Of a stretch of DNA of 64,000 bases, positions 44,185-52,212 are shown piece after piece. Numbering within the stretch: position 1 is the first letter of the stretch; every line of letters begins with the position of its first letter. The translations under genes and the position numbers were made by a program. The DNA comes from Saccharomonospora cyanea NA-134 (GTDB lineage: Bacteria; Actinomycetota; Actinomycetes; Mycobacteriales; Pseudonocardiaceae), in contig NZ_CM001440.1 in the NCBI RefSeq assembly GCF_000244975.1, positions 3,580,325 to 3,644,324 on the forward strand. The letters are read 5' to 3'. The notes beneath the pieces were generated by a model that ran no database searches, was not told the DNA's origin, and saw only the letters and a list, made by a program, of their open reading frames with translations.

Positions 44185-45486
44185 CTACTGCTGCTGCGGC
44201 TCGTACCAACGCTCCAGGCCTGCCTGGACCCGACCGGCGGCCTCCCGCGGTTCGACGGTGCCGTTGAGCAGTTGCGCGCTGAGGTCCCACAGCTGGTTCT
44301 CGAGGTTGGGTTCGCCACGCGAGAGGATCTGGTACGAGTTGCGGATGGTCGACTCGCACTCCTCGCGCCAGCTCAGGAACTCCTGCGCCAGCGGGTCCTC
44401 GACGGTGACGTCGTGCTCGGACATCGGGAAGAACCCGGGCAGGGCGTTGGCGTAGAGCTCGGCGAACTCGGCGGTGGTCGTCCATTCGAGGAAGGTCCTG
44501 GCCTCCTCCGGGTGGTCGGTCGCCGCGTTCATGCCGATCCCGAGGTCGGTGTGGTCGCTGATGTAGCAGGTGTCCCTACCCTCCGGCAGCGGCGGTGGGA
44601 ACGCCGCCATCTCGAAGTCGGTCTGCTCGTTGAACAGCGCGATCTCCCACGAGCCGGTCGGGTAGATCGCTCCGCGACCGAGGGTGAACAGGTTCTGCGC
44701 GTCCGGATAGGTGATCGACTCGTAGCCGTCGGGCAGGTACTCAGCCCACGAGGCGAGCTCGGTGAACGCGGCGACGTACTGGTCGTCGTCGAAGCGCTCG
44801 GTGCCCTCGATCAAGCCTTGCCGCCCGGCCTCGCCGTGCCAGTAGTTGGGACCGATGTTCTGCAGTCCCATGGTCGCGGCCTCCCACTGGTCCGCCGTCC
44901 CCATCACCAGCGGGGCGTACGTGCCGTCGGCGGCGATCGTGTCGAGGACCTCGTGGAACTCCTCCTCCGTCCTCGGCGGCGTGAGACCGAGCTCGTCGAA
45001 GATCTCGGTGTTGTAGAGGAAGCCGTGGATCACCGAAGCCATGGGGACGCAGAACGACTCCGACCCGTCGTCGGTCGACCACGCGGCGCGGGCGATGTCG
45101 CTGTAGGAGTCGAGTCCCTTCAGACCCGTCAGGGGCGCCAGGTGGCCCTCCTCGTAGAGCCGTAGTGCGACGTCGAACGGGCGGCAGGTGATCAGGTCGC
45201 CTGCGGTGCCTCCGGAGAGTTTGGCGTCGAGCGCGGCGTCGTACTCGTCCGGTGACGTCGGCTGGAACGTCACCCGGATGTTCGGGTGCTGCTCGTGGAA
45301 GGCAGGCAGGATGACGTCCTCCCAGATCGCGAGGTCGTCGTTGCGCCAGCTCTCCAGAACGAGCGTGACCTGGTCCCCCTCGCCGGTGTCCGCGTTGTTC
45401 CCTCGCGGATCGACGCTGTCGCCACACGCGGTGACGACGAGGACGGCGACCACCATCGGGGCCAGTCGGCCGAGTCGGTTCGGCAT
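44185..45486 (-). CDS. Carbohydrate ABC transporter solute-binding lipoprotein
   Basis: From the ATG at 45486 the 433-residue protein has a lipoprotein signal (hydrophobic MVVAVLVVTAC with the lipobox Cys near residue 21), then a family 1 extracellular solute-binding fold: VTLVLESWRNDDLAIWEDV, AFHEQHPNIRVTF, SFCVPMASVIHGFLYNTEIF, GRGAIYPTGSWEIALFN. It captures a sugar outside the membrane for the two permeases encoded downstream. It is separated from the upstream secreted dehydrogenase/hydrolase gene by a hairpin that may tune relative expression. Confidence 0.92.
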   Translation of the reverse strand: MPNRLGRLAPMVVAVLVVTACGDSVDPRGNNADTGEGDQVTLVLESWRNDDLAIWEDVILPAFHEQHPNIRVTFQPTSPDEYDAALDAKLSGGTAGDLITCRPFDVALRLYEEGHLAPLTGLKGLDSYSDIARAAWSTDDGSESFCVPMASVIHGFLYNTEIFDELGLTPPRTEEEFHEVLDTIAADGTYAPLVMGTADQWEAATMGLQNIGPNYWHGEAGRQGLIEGTERFDDDQYVAAFTELASWAEYLPDGYESITYPDAQNLFTLGRGAIYPTGSWEIALFNEQTDFEMAAFPPPLPEGRDTCYISDHTDLGIGMNAATDHPEEARTFLEWTTTAEFAELYANALPGFFPMSEHDVTVEDPLAQEFLSWREECESTIRNSYQILSRGEPNLENQLWDLSAQLLNGTVEPREAAGRVQAGLERWYEPQQQ

Positions 45487-45514
45487 GAGATCTCCCGTGC
45501 TGTTCAGGGGGTGG

Positions 45515-45546
45515 ACAGCTCCCGCCCGGTCTCGGACGGGAGCTGT
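45515..45546 (-). terminator. Intercistronic hairpin (possible partial terminator)
   Basis: A perfect 10-bp stem ACAGCTCCCG/CGGGAGCTGT with a 12-nt GC-rich loop that can extend the helix lies between the large secreted protein gene and the solute-binding protein gene. It may be an mRNA-processing or attenuation site, common before binding-protein genes. Confidence 0.5.
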
Positions 45547-45571
45547 CAGCGGACTACTCGGACAGGCACCG

Positions 45572-48500
45572 TCACACCGGCTTCGGGCCTCCACCGCGGC
45601 CGATGTCACTGCGTGCCGCAGCGCTGCCGATGGCGGTTCGTTCCTTGTCGGTGAGCACGCCCTCGGCCACCAACCGGCCGGTCACCTCCCGCACGTGGTT
45701 CACGAAGGCGCCGTGGTTTCGCCACTGCGCGTCGTCGAGGATGAGGTCGTTGACCGAACACCCGTCCTCGCGCACGTGATTGGTGACACCGCTGTCGATG
45801 ACGCCGATCACGACGGTCTCCCGCGTGTCCGGATCGGGGCAGGCTCCTGGTTCACCGGCGGTGATGGTGAACTCGACCGACTGCCAGTCCTCGACGTTGC
45901 CGGCCCGGTCCACGGACCGGAACTCGACGGTGTGCGTACCGGGCTCGATCACAGTCAGCGGCCCCTCGTAGGTCGACGGCTCCTCCTCGCCGCCCATGCG
46001 GTACTCGGTCCGCGTGACCCCGGACGTGGCGTCCTGGGCCCCCAGGGTCACCGTCACCGGGCTGGTGAAGGCGTCACCGTCCTGCGCGCCCTCCACGGAC
46101 GCCTCGGTGGCCGGAACCGTCTGGTCGATCAGGAACTCGATCTCCTCGATCCCCGTTTCGTCGCCGTCGTCGGCAGGAGTGACCTCGAAGGTCGAGACCA
46201 TTCCGGTCCACGTCGTCGGGTCATCCGGATCCGGGCGGTTCGAGTGCGGCGTGCAGTACACGTAGTACGTGCCCTGTTCCGTCGCCTCGAAGTAGAACGG
46301 ATCGTCCTCCCAGTCCGACCCCAGCGGGCGAGAGGCCAGGATCTCGCCGTTCTCGTCCGTGATCACCACGTCGTGGGGATATCCGGGAACGTACTGGAAC
46401 TTGACGACGTCGCCCTGTTGCACGCTGAACTCGGTCTCACTGAAGTCGAACCCGTTCGGTCCGACGAGGATCTCCTTCTCGGACGGTTCGCCACCGGGCA
46501 CCACGGCCCGGTAGTCGATGTTGTGGATGCCGTCCTGGTCGAAGAGCACCGGCTCGGTGTACGTCCGCCACTCGGACTCGTCGGTCCTCGGACGCCACTG
46601 CAGCTGCGCCTCGGGGTCGTTCGATTCCAGGGTGAGTGTGACGGGCGAGACGTACCAGCCATCCGAGCCGTCCGGTTCGGCCGGGCCCAGTGAGGCGTCG
46701 ACCGTCAGCTCGGCGTCGTGTTTCTTGATCCAGACGTTGCGGAACTCGACGTTCTCACCCGCCGCCTGACCGTCGGCGTGGTTCTGGATACCGACGTAGC
46801 CGTCGAGGCCGCGGCTTCCGTCACCGGTGTATGTGGCGACCTCGGTGCCGTTGAGGACGACGCGGTACTCCTGCCCGATCGCCTCGATCTCCATCGTGTT
46901 CCACTCGCCGACCGGGTTGGTGGCCAGCGGTTCGGCCGGTGCGAAGGTGTAGATCGCCCCGGTCCGGGTCAGCGGATCGTCGGTGTTCTCGTAGATCTGG
47001 ACCTCGTAGCCCTCGTCCACCGGCTTCCACGGATCCCCTTCCGGGTCGGGGAAGCGAACGAACACGCCGGAGTTGTCGGCGGGATCCTGGACCCGGAAGT
47101 CGACTCGCATGGTGAAGTCGTCGAACGTCTGCTGGTCGTACCAGAGCAGGCCCATCCCGCCGTACGGCTGGAGCAACCCGCACTCGTCGACCTCGAACCC
47201 ACCGGGCCCGGCGTGGGTCCATCCGTCCAGTGTCTCGCCGTCGAACAAGGGTGTGAAACCCTCCGGAGGCGTCTGCGGCTCCGGACACTGATCCTCGCCG
47301 AGCTCCTTGATCCAGACGTCACGGAAGTAGACGGTGTCCGTGACGCGGTTGTTCTGCAGCCCGACGTACCCGGACGAGAGGTCGCGCCCCGACCCTTGCG
47401 GGTTCTCGTACTCGTTCACCAGCACATCGTTGATCCACACCCGGATCATCGGGTCGTCGACCTCGATCTCCATCGTGTTCCACTCACCGGCCACCGTCGG
47501 GAACGACGTCGGTGCCTGGAAGGTGTAGATCGATCCGGTCTTCGACTTGTCCGCGGCGTCGGGTGACCCTCCGGTGTCGTCGATCTGGATCTCGTAGCCC
47601 TGTCTCACTCCGATCCACGGGTCGTCACCGGGGTCGGGGAACCCGATGAACACACCGGAGTTGTCGTCCTCCGCCACGGCCTTGAACTCGACGTGCAGCC
47701 GGTAGGAGCCGAACTCCTCGCCGTGCCACAACATCCCGAGTCCCTCAGGATCACCGACCGACTCCAGGGCACACGTGCCCGGCCTGTCCTCGTCCGGGAC
47801 GACGGCGAATCCGCCCGGTCCGGCCTGGTTCCAGCCGTTCAGCGTCGCTCCGTCCCACAGCGGCCGGTACCCGTCCTCGGCAGGCTGGGTGGCACACTCC
47901 GGGTTCGGCCCGTCACCACCGACGTAGTCGATGCGGTACAGACCCGCGTTCGGGCTGTCCCCGAACGAGCCGCCCTCCAGCACGTAGAGCGATCCGTCCG
48001 GACCGAACTGCCCGTCCATGAGGCCCGACCACGTCTCTCCGGGCATGAAGTCGTCGATCGCGGTCACGGTCTCGTTCTCGTCGAGCTCGGCCGTCTTCAC
48101 GTGACCGCGGTGGTAGTCGAGGAGGAACCAGCGTCCGTCGTAGGCTTCCGGGAACTTCGTCGGGGAGTCGAGGTTCTCGTCGTAGCGATACACCGGACCC
48201 GACATCGGCCCACCGGCTCCGGAACCCATGTCGAGGAACGGCTCGGGAATCGGGTTGATGTCCCGGCCGGGCCACCCTTCCCACGTCTGCGGCCAGCCCG
48301 TCCAGCTGCGCGGATAGTAGATCGTCGCCGGCTTCACCGGCGGCGTGCGCTCGAGCCCGGTGTTGTGGGGCGAGTCGTTGATCGGCCCGTTCTCGCAGTC
48401 GTAGAAATCACCGAGCGGCTCGTTCGTCTCGTAGTCCCACGGGCGGTACGGGTAGTTGTTGCCGATGCAGAAGGGATAACCGAAGTTCGCCGGCTCCGAC

Positions 48501-49444
48501 GTCACCATGTACTGGTCGAATCCCCACGGTCCCCGCTCGGTCCAGTCGCCCAGACGGTCGGGTCCGTAGTTGCCGATGTGCAGGCGGTCGGTCGCGGGGT
48601 CGATCGAGATCCGGAACGGGTTCCGGAAACCCATCGCGTAGATCTCCGGCCGGGTCTTGCCGCCACCCTCCTCGGCTCCCGTGAAGAGATTGCCCTCCGG
48701 GATCGTGTAGGTTCCGTCCGGCTGCGGAGTGATCCGCAGGATCTTCCCACGCAGATCGTTCGTGTTGCCCGACGTGCGGCGATCGTCGTTGTACCAGTGA
48801 GTCGAACGACTGTCGAGCGGCGAGTACTGGTCGTTCAGATCCGGGGTCGACTCGTCACCCGTGCTCAGGTAGAGATTGCCCGCCGAATCGAATTCGAGAT
48901 CCCCCGCCACGTGGCAGCAGTTCGTCTTGTTGTAGGGCACCTTCAGCAGGACGACTTCCGACTCCACGTCGAGTCGGCCGTCCTCGACCACGAATCGCGA
49001 GAGGAAGTGGTTGTTCTCGTCTCGGCTGGTGTAGTACACGTACACCCAGCCGTTCGTGTCGAATTCTGGGTCCAACGCCAAACCGAGGAGTCCACCCTCC
49101 TGGTTCTTGGAGCCCTCGATGTCCGGGTCCGGCGGCAACGGATGGTCGTCGAAGACACTGAGTTCGGCTGCGACGCTCACCTCACCGGTATCCGGGTGAT
49201 AGATCCGGATGACGCCGTCGCGGCTGGTGACGAACACCCGGCCGTCGTCCGCGATGTCCATCGTCATCGGCTGCGCGACGTCGGAGGTCAACAGCACTTT
49301 CTCGAACTCGTCGTCCGTGGCCGACTCGGCGGACGTGCCGGACGAGATCTCGTCGATCGCCCGCTCGGTGGCGGATGCGTTGATCATGGGTAACAACAGC
49401 AGCAGGGCCAGGGACAAAAGGAACGGTGCGGATCTGATCCGCAT
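45572..49444 (-). CDS. Secreted multidomain protein: PQQ-type sugar dehydrogenase, two 3-keto-glycoside hydrolase (DUF1080) domains, copper domain
   Basis: From the ATG at 49444 (GAGGAAG upstream) the protein has 1290 residues and a signal peptide (FLLSLALLLLLPMINASA). Domains in order: a glucose/sorbosone dehydrogenase-type beta propeller (~40-505, with HVAGDLEFDSAGNLYLSTGD); DUF1080 copy 1 (~520-715, GYRPLWDGATLNGWNQAG); DUF1080 copy 2 (~725-905, GFTPLFDGETLDGWTHAG); a chitobiase/Ig-like segment (~915-1000); and a cupredoxin domain (~1005-1092) with type-1 copper ligands His1024, Cys1064, His1067 and probably Met1082. An Ig-like repeat (~1100-1190) and a conserved tail follow. DUF1080 proteins include 3-keto-disaccharide hydrolases. 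The protein could oxidise a glycoside at C3, cleave it, and pass electrons to copper. It heads the sugar-import operon. Confidence 0.9.
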   Translation of the reverse strand: MRIRSAPFLLSLALLLLLPMINASATERAIDEISSGTSAESATDDEFEKVLLTSDVAQPMTMDIADDGRVFVTSRDGVIRIYHPDTGEVSVAAELSVFDDHPLPPDPDIEGSKNQEGGLLGLALDPEFDTNGWVYVYYTSRDENNHFLSRFVVEDGRLDVESEVVLLKVPYNKTNCCHVAGDLEFDSAGNLYLSTGDESTPDLNDQYSPLDSRSTHWYNDDRRTSGNTNDLRGKILRITPQPDGTYTIPEGNLFTGAEEGGGKTRPEIYAMGFRNPFRISIDPATDRLHIGNYGPDRLGDWTERGPWGFDQYMVTSEPANFGYPFCIGNNYPYRPWDYETNEPLGDFYDCENGPINDSPHNTGLERTPPVKPATIYYPRSWTGWPQTWEGWPGRDINPIPEPFLDMGSGAGGPMSGPVYRYDENLDSPTKFPEAYDGRWFLLDYHRGHVKTAELDENETVTAIDDFMPGETWSGLMDGQFGPDGSLYVLEGGSFGDSPNAGLYRIDYVGGDGPNPECATQPAEDGYRPLWDGATLNGWNQAGPGGFAVVPDEDRPGTCALESVGDPEGLGMLWHGEEFGSYRLHVEFKAVAEDDNSGVFIGFPDPGDDPWIGVRQGYEIQIDDTGGSPDAADKSKTGSIYTFQAPTSFPTVAGEWNTMEIEVDDPMIRVWINDVLVNEYENPQGSGRDLSSGYVGLQNNRVTDTVYFRDVWIKELGEDQCPEPQTPPEGFTPLFDGETLDGWTHAGPGGFEVDECGLLQPYGGMGLLWYDQQTFDDFTMRVDFRVQDPADNSGVFVRFPDPEGDPWKPVDEGYEVQIYENTDDPLTRTGAIYTFAPAEPLATNPVGEWNTMEIEAIGQEYRVVLNGTEVATYTGDGSRGLDGYVGIQNHADGQAAGENVEFRNVWIKKHDAELTVDASLGPAEPDGSDGWYVSPVTLTLESNDPEAQLQWRPRTDESEWRTYTEPVLFDQDGIHNIDYRAVVPGGEPSEKEILVGPNGFDFSETEFSVQQGDVVKFQYVPGYPHDVVITDENGEILASRPLGSDWEDDPFYFEATEQGTYYVYCTPHSNRPDPDDPTTWTGMVSTFEVTPADDGDETGIEEIEFLIDQTVPATEASVEGAQDGDAFTSPVTVTLGAQDATSGVTRTEYRMGGEEEPSTYEGPLTVIEPGTHTVEFRSVDRAGNVEDWQSVEFTITAGEPGACPDPDTRETVVIGVIDSGVTNHVREDGCSVNDLILDDAQWRNHGAFVNHVREVTGRLVAEGVLTDKERTAIGSAAARSDIGRGGGPKPV

Positions 49445-49733
49445 GACTTCCTCCAAGGTGGCCGGTTCTACCTAATTGATCACCGTGCTGACTTTCTGTC
49501 GTACGGAGCCGGGAAAAAGAACTGGCTTGCTGCCGGGATCGAGGGCCGAGGTCGCGGACTTGATGGCGACGGACGATCCGCCGCGACACCGCCCCCAGTG
49601 GTCACCGAAAGCGATGTCCGTGGTCGTCGAATCGCGTTCGACGACGTCATCGATAAGTGCGCAGTGCTGACCGTGCATCAGGCGATCCCCACGGTTGTCG
49701 GCCGGTGACAGCCAGGCGGAACGCCGCGTAGAC
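49445..49733. other. Divergent promoter region of the sugar locus
   Basis: About 290 bp upstream of the large secreted protein gene, leading to the ROK operator. It should hold the operon promoter (minus strand). No second clear copy of the operator and no coding frame were seen. Confidence 0.45.
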
Positions 49734-49758
49734 TTAGTAAGGAAAGCTTCCTCACTAT
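49734..49758. promoter_or_regulatory. Probable ROK-regulator operator
   Basis: TTAGTAAGGAA, then AGC, then TTCCTCACTAT form a 25-bp imperfect palindrome (9 of 11 pairs), 47 bp before the ROK gene start. The form TTAGTnAGGAA...TTCCTnACTAA is typical of NagC/XylR-type ROK operators, including actinobacterial ones. Confidence 0.75.
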
Positions 49759-49804
49759 CTACCGCGATCACTATGTTGCGACGGGTTGCCGGTGTCAAGG
49801 GGCT

Positions 49805-51013
49805 GTGGTGGCACACTTCGAATTCGGCAGTGGACCGCAGGTGCTACGGCAAATGAACTGCGCGGCCGTACTCACCGCCATCCGTGCCACGGGAACAGCG
49901 CGCGTCACTGACCTCATGCGTGCCACCGGCTTGTCCCGTCCCACGGTCAGCGCAGCGATTTCCACGTTGATGGCCGACGGCTGGGTCGAGGAGACCGAGG
50001 CCGCCGACGTCGAATTACCGCGCATGGGCAGACCCGCCCGCGTCCTGCGATTCCGCGCGGACGCCCAGTACGTTCTCGGCGTCGACGTCGGACCGCACAA
50101 GATTCACTGCGCGGTCGCCGACCTCAATGGAACCGTTGTTTCGCAGATTCGTCGTGAGGTCACCGAATCGGACACGCCGACAGAATTACTCGGCCGGGCC
50201 GAGGAGACCATACAGCGAGTGCTGGACGCCGTGCCGGTACCGAGGTCCTCGCTCGCAGCGGTGGGCATCGGGACTCCGGGGATAGTCGACCGGCGCGGAG
50301 CCGTCCTGCAGGCGCCGTCCGTCCCCGGCTGGGACTCACTCGAACTCGGCAGCCTGTTCTCGCGCATCGCCCCCTGCCCTGTGCACACCGAGAACGACGT
50401 CAATCTCGCCGTCCTGGCCGAACGGTGGAAGGGCGCCGGCGACGATGCCGACAACTTGATCCTCGTGCAATGGGGTGTCCGCGTGGGTGCGGCAATCCTG
50501 GTGAACGGCCAGTTGCACCGTGGCGCCCACGGAGCGGCGGGCGAGATCGGGTTCGTCGAGCTCGACACCGAACCACAGGGTGTGCAGGCCGACGGGCTCG
50601 GTCCGTTGGAATCGGCGGTCGGCACCGACTGGATCCTGCGCCGGGCGCGTGACCTCGGGGACTCAAGCCCGGATGCCGCCACGGTCCTCATCGCCGCGGA
50701 CGGTGGTGATTCGCGGGCGTTGCAGGTGCTCGACGAGGCATGTGACCGGCTGGCACGAGGTCTGGCCTCCTTCGTGTCGGCGATCGACCCGGAACTGATC
50801 ATCCTCGGTGGCACCATCACGCTCGCGGGCGATGCGGTGCTCGCCGAGATGCGGCGGCACCTGACCCGGCGCGCGCTGGTCATGCCTCGGCTGGCGCTCT
50901 CCCGTCTGGGCGACGACGCGGTGGCGTTGGGCGCCGTGCGAGTGGCCCTCGCCGACGCACAACGACGACTGCTGGACGTCTACGCGACGTCGTCCCCCGT
51001 CGAACAGCGGTAG
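49805..51013 (+). CDS. ROK-family transcriptional regulator
   Basis: The 402-residue protein (GTG start) has an N-terminal winged helix (VTDLMRATGLSRPTVSAAIS, LMADGWVEE) and a ROK fold. LGVDVGPHKIHCAVADLNG is the phosphate-binding turn, AAVGIGTPGIVD the second signature, and HTENDVNLAVLAE holds the catalytic-site residues. The sugar loop is followed by GAAGEIGFVELD. In most ROK proteins a zinc site, CxCGxxGCxE, comes next; here the equivalent stretch is TEPQGVQADGLGPLESAVG, with no cysteine. It is divergent from the sugar operon with a palindrome between them, so it most likely represses it. Confidence 0.9.
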   Translation: MVAHFEFGSGPQVLRQMNCAAVLTAIRATGTARVTDLMRATGLSRPTVSAAISTLMADGWVEETEAADVELPRMGRPARVLRFRADAQYVLGVDVGPHKIHCAVADLNGTVVSQIRREVTESDTPTELLGRAEETIQRVLDAVPVPRSSLAAVGIGTPGIVDRRGAVLQAPSVPGWDSLELGSLFSRIAPCPVHTENDVNLAVLAERWKGAGDDADNLILVQWGVRVGAAILVNGQLHRGAHGAAGEIGFVELDTEPQGVQADGLGPLESAVGTDWILRRARDLGDSSPDAATVLIAADGGDSRALQVLDEACDRLARGLASFVSAIDPELIILGGTITLAGDAVLAEMRRHLTRRALVMPRLALSRLGDDAVALGAVRVALADAQRRLLDVYATSSPVEQR

Positions 51014-51065
51014 GAGCACGACGGCAACCGCCGAAGCGTCAGCGGTTCGTCACAGCCTTCACGCA

Positions 51066-51224
51066 TCAGCCGGTGCTGGTGACACACACGAGGGTCACGT
51101 CCTCGTCGACCAGCAACGACCAGTACGTCCGCGAGTCGTACGGGCCCTCGCGGCAGTGAGCGGCCATGGCGTTCGCCGGTGCTCGGTACACGGCTGCGAC
51201 GACGAGAACGTAGTCGTAGTCCAC
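51066..51224 (-). CDS. Possible small protein or 3' remnant of a decayed gene
   Basis: A 52-codon frame from a GTG at 51224 reads DYDYVLVVAAVYRAPANAMA, then HCREGPYDSRTYWSLLV, then DEDVTLVCVTSTG, with actinobacterial codon bias. The same frame remains open for about 16 more codons upstream without a start codon, until an in-frame TAG. No ribosome-binding site is clear. It may be the surviving end of a larger gene. I do not recognise the family. Confidence 0.3.
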   Translation of the reverse strand: MDYDYVLVVAAVYRAPANAMAAHCREGPYDSRTYWSLLVDEDVTLVCVTSTG

Positions 51225-51644
51225 AGGGATGCGATCCGCGTCGCAAGGGAACCGCAGGTTCCGGGGAACCTACTCGTCCCGCCGATTTCCATGAGCCGCA
51301 TGGGTTGGACCAAAGATGTTTTCGAAACCGCCGGTCAATCGGACCTGGGTCCCGACAATCGTCTGGCCCAGCACCGTCTCTGAGATGCGCTCAGGAAAAC
51401 GTTTCGTCGGTGGGGAGCAGAACACCCTGCTCAAGAGGTGGACCCGTGCGGCAGTTGGGACCTCGCGAGCTACCAGTGGATCGACGATCTGGTGTCCGAC
51501 GCGCCCGGCACAGAGCGTGCCCTGAAGAGCTGATCCCAGTCGTCGGGTTCGGCGGCCCGAACACCGCGCGGAGGCCGGACACCCCTTGACCAACGCCCGG
51601 GTAGAGTCGGCCGTCGGAAAAGCCACGACCCGAACAGGACCGTC
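51225..51644. other. Intergenic region with traces of coding sequence
   Basis: Beyond the small minus-strand frame, a plus-strand frame from about 51385 to 51529 reads DPCGSWDLASYQWIDDLV and DAPGTERALKS before a stop. This looks like the end of a real protein but has no start and an in-frame stop upstream. The region appears to be gene debris. No mobile-element sequence was recognised. Confidence 0.35.
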
Positions 51645-52103
51645 ATGCCGCGCATCGCCACCGCCGAACACGTCGACCGTGACACGCTGCTGCGATTCCT
51701 GCGTCCCCGGCACCGGGGTGTGCTGGTCACCGCCCGCTCGAACGGCTTTCCGCAGTTGTCGCCGGTGACCTGCGGTGTCGATTCCCAGGACCGGATCGTC
51801 GTGTCCACCTATCCACAGCGGGCCAAGACCCACAACGCCCGTCGGGAGCCAAGGGTGTCGATCTGCGTCCTCTCCGACGACTGGGACGGACCGTACGTAC
51901 AGGTGGACGGGCGCGCCCGGGTGCTGGACATGCCCGAGGCGCTGGAAGGGCTCGTCGATTACTTCCGCTGTATCTCCGGTGAACATCCCGACTGGGACGA
52001 GTACCGCGAGGCGATGGCCCGGCAGAACAAGTCGCTGATCCGCATCGAGATCGACCGCTGGGGACCGATCGCCACCGGCGGGTTCCCGCCCCACCTCGCC
52101 TGA
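51645..52103 (+). CDS. Pyridoxamine 5'-phosphate oxidase-fold (PPOX class) protein, probably F420- or FMN-dependent
   Basis: The 152-residue protein is a split-barrel flavin/deazaflavin-binding protein: GVLVTARSNGFPQLSPVTCG, RIVVSTYPQRAKTHNARREP and RVSICVLSDDWDGPYVQVDG form the successive strands, with the phosphate-binding RAKTxNxRR loop. This matches the actinobacterial PPOX-class F420-dependent enzymes (TIGR03618-like), which reduce small substrates using F420. The ATG is the obvious start. It stands alone between debris and the convergent membrane protein gene. Confidence 0.87.
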   Translation: MPRIATAEHVDRDTLLRFLRPRHRGVLVTARSNGFPQLSPVTCGVDSQDRIVVSTYPQRAKTHNARREPRVSICVLSDDWDGPYVQVDGRARVLDMPEALEGLVDYFRCISGEHPDWDEYREAMARQNKSLIRIEIDRWGPIATGGFPPHLA

Positions 52104-52212
52104 GCCAACGCCTTCGGCCTGGCCCACGCGCCCCGGCTCCGGGCCGGCTCTCCTGCGTCTCTGGTGCGCGAGGCGGTGCTTCAGACCTCCGCTCAGTGGT
52201 CACCGCTGACGG

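Noticed and set aside
45775-46000. Subtilisin-like protease active site in the tail of the large secreted protein (VVIGVIDSGVTNHV resembles an Asp-box)
   Set aside because: No His or Ser boxes follow and the tail is only ~95 residues, so the resemblance is to a short strand-turn motif, not a protease domain.
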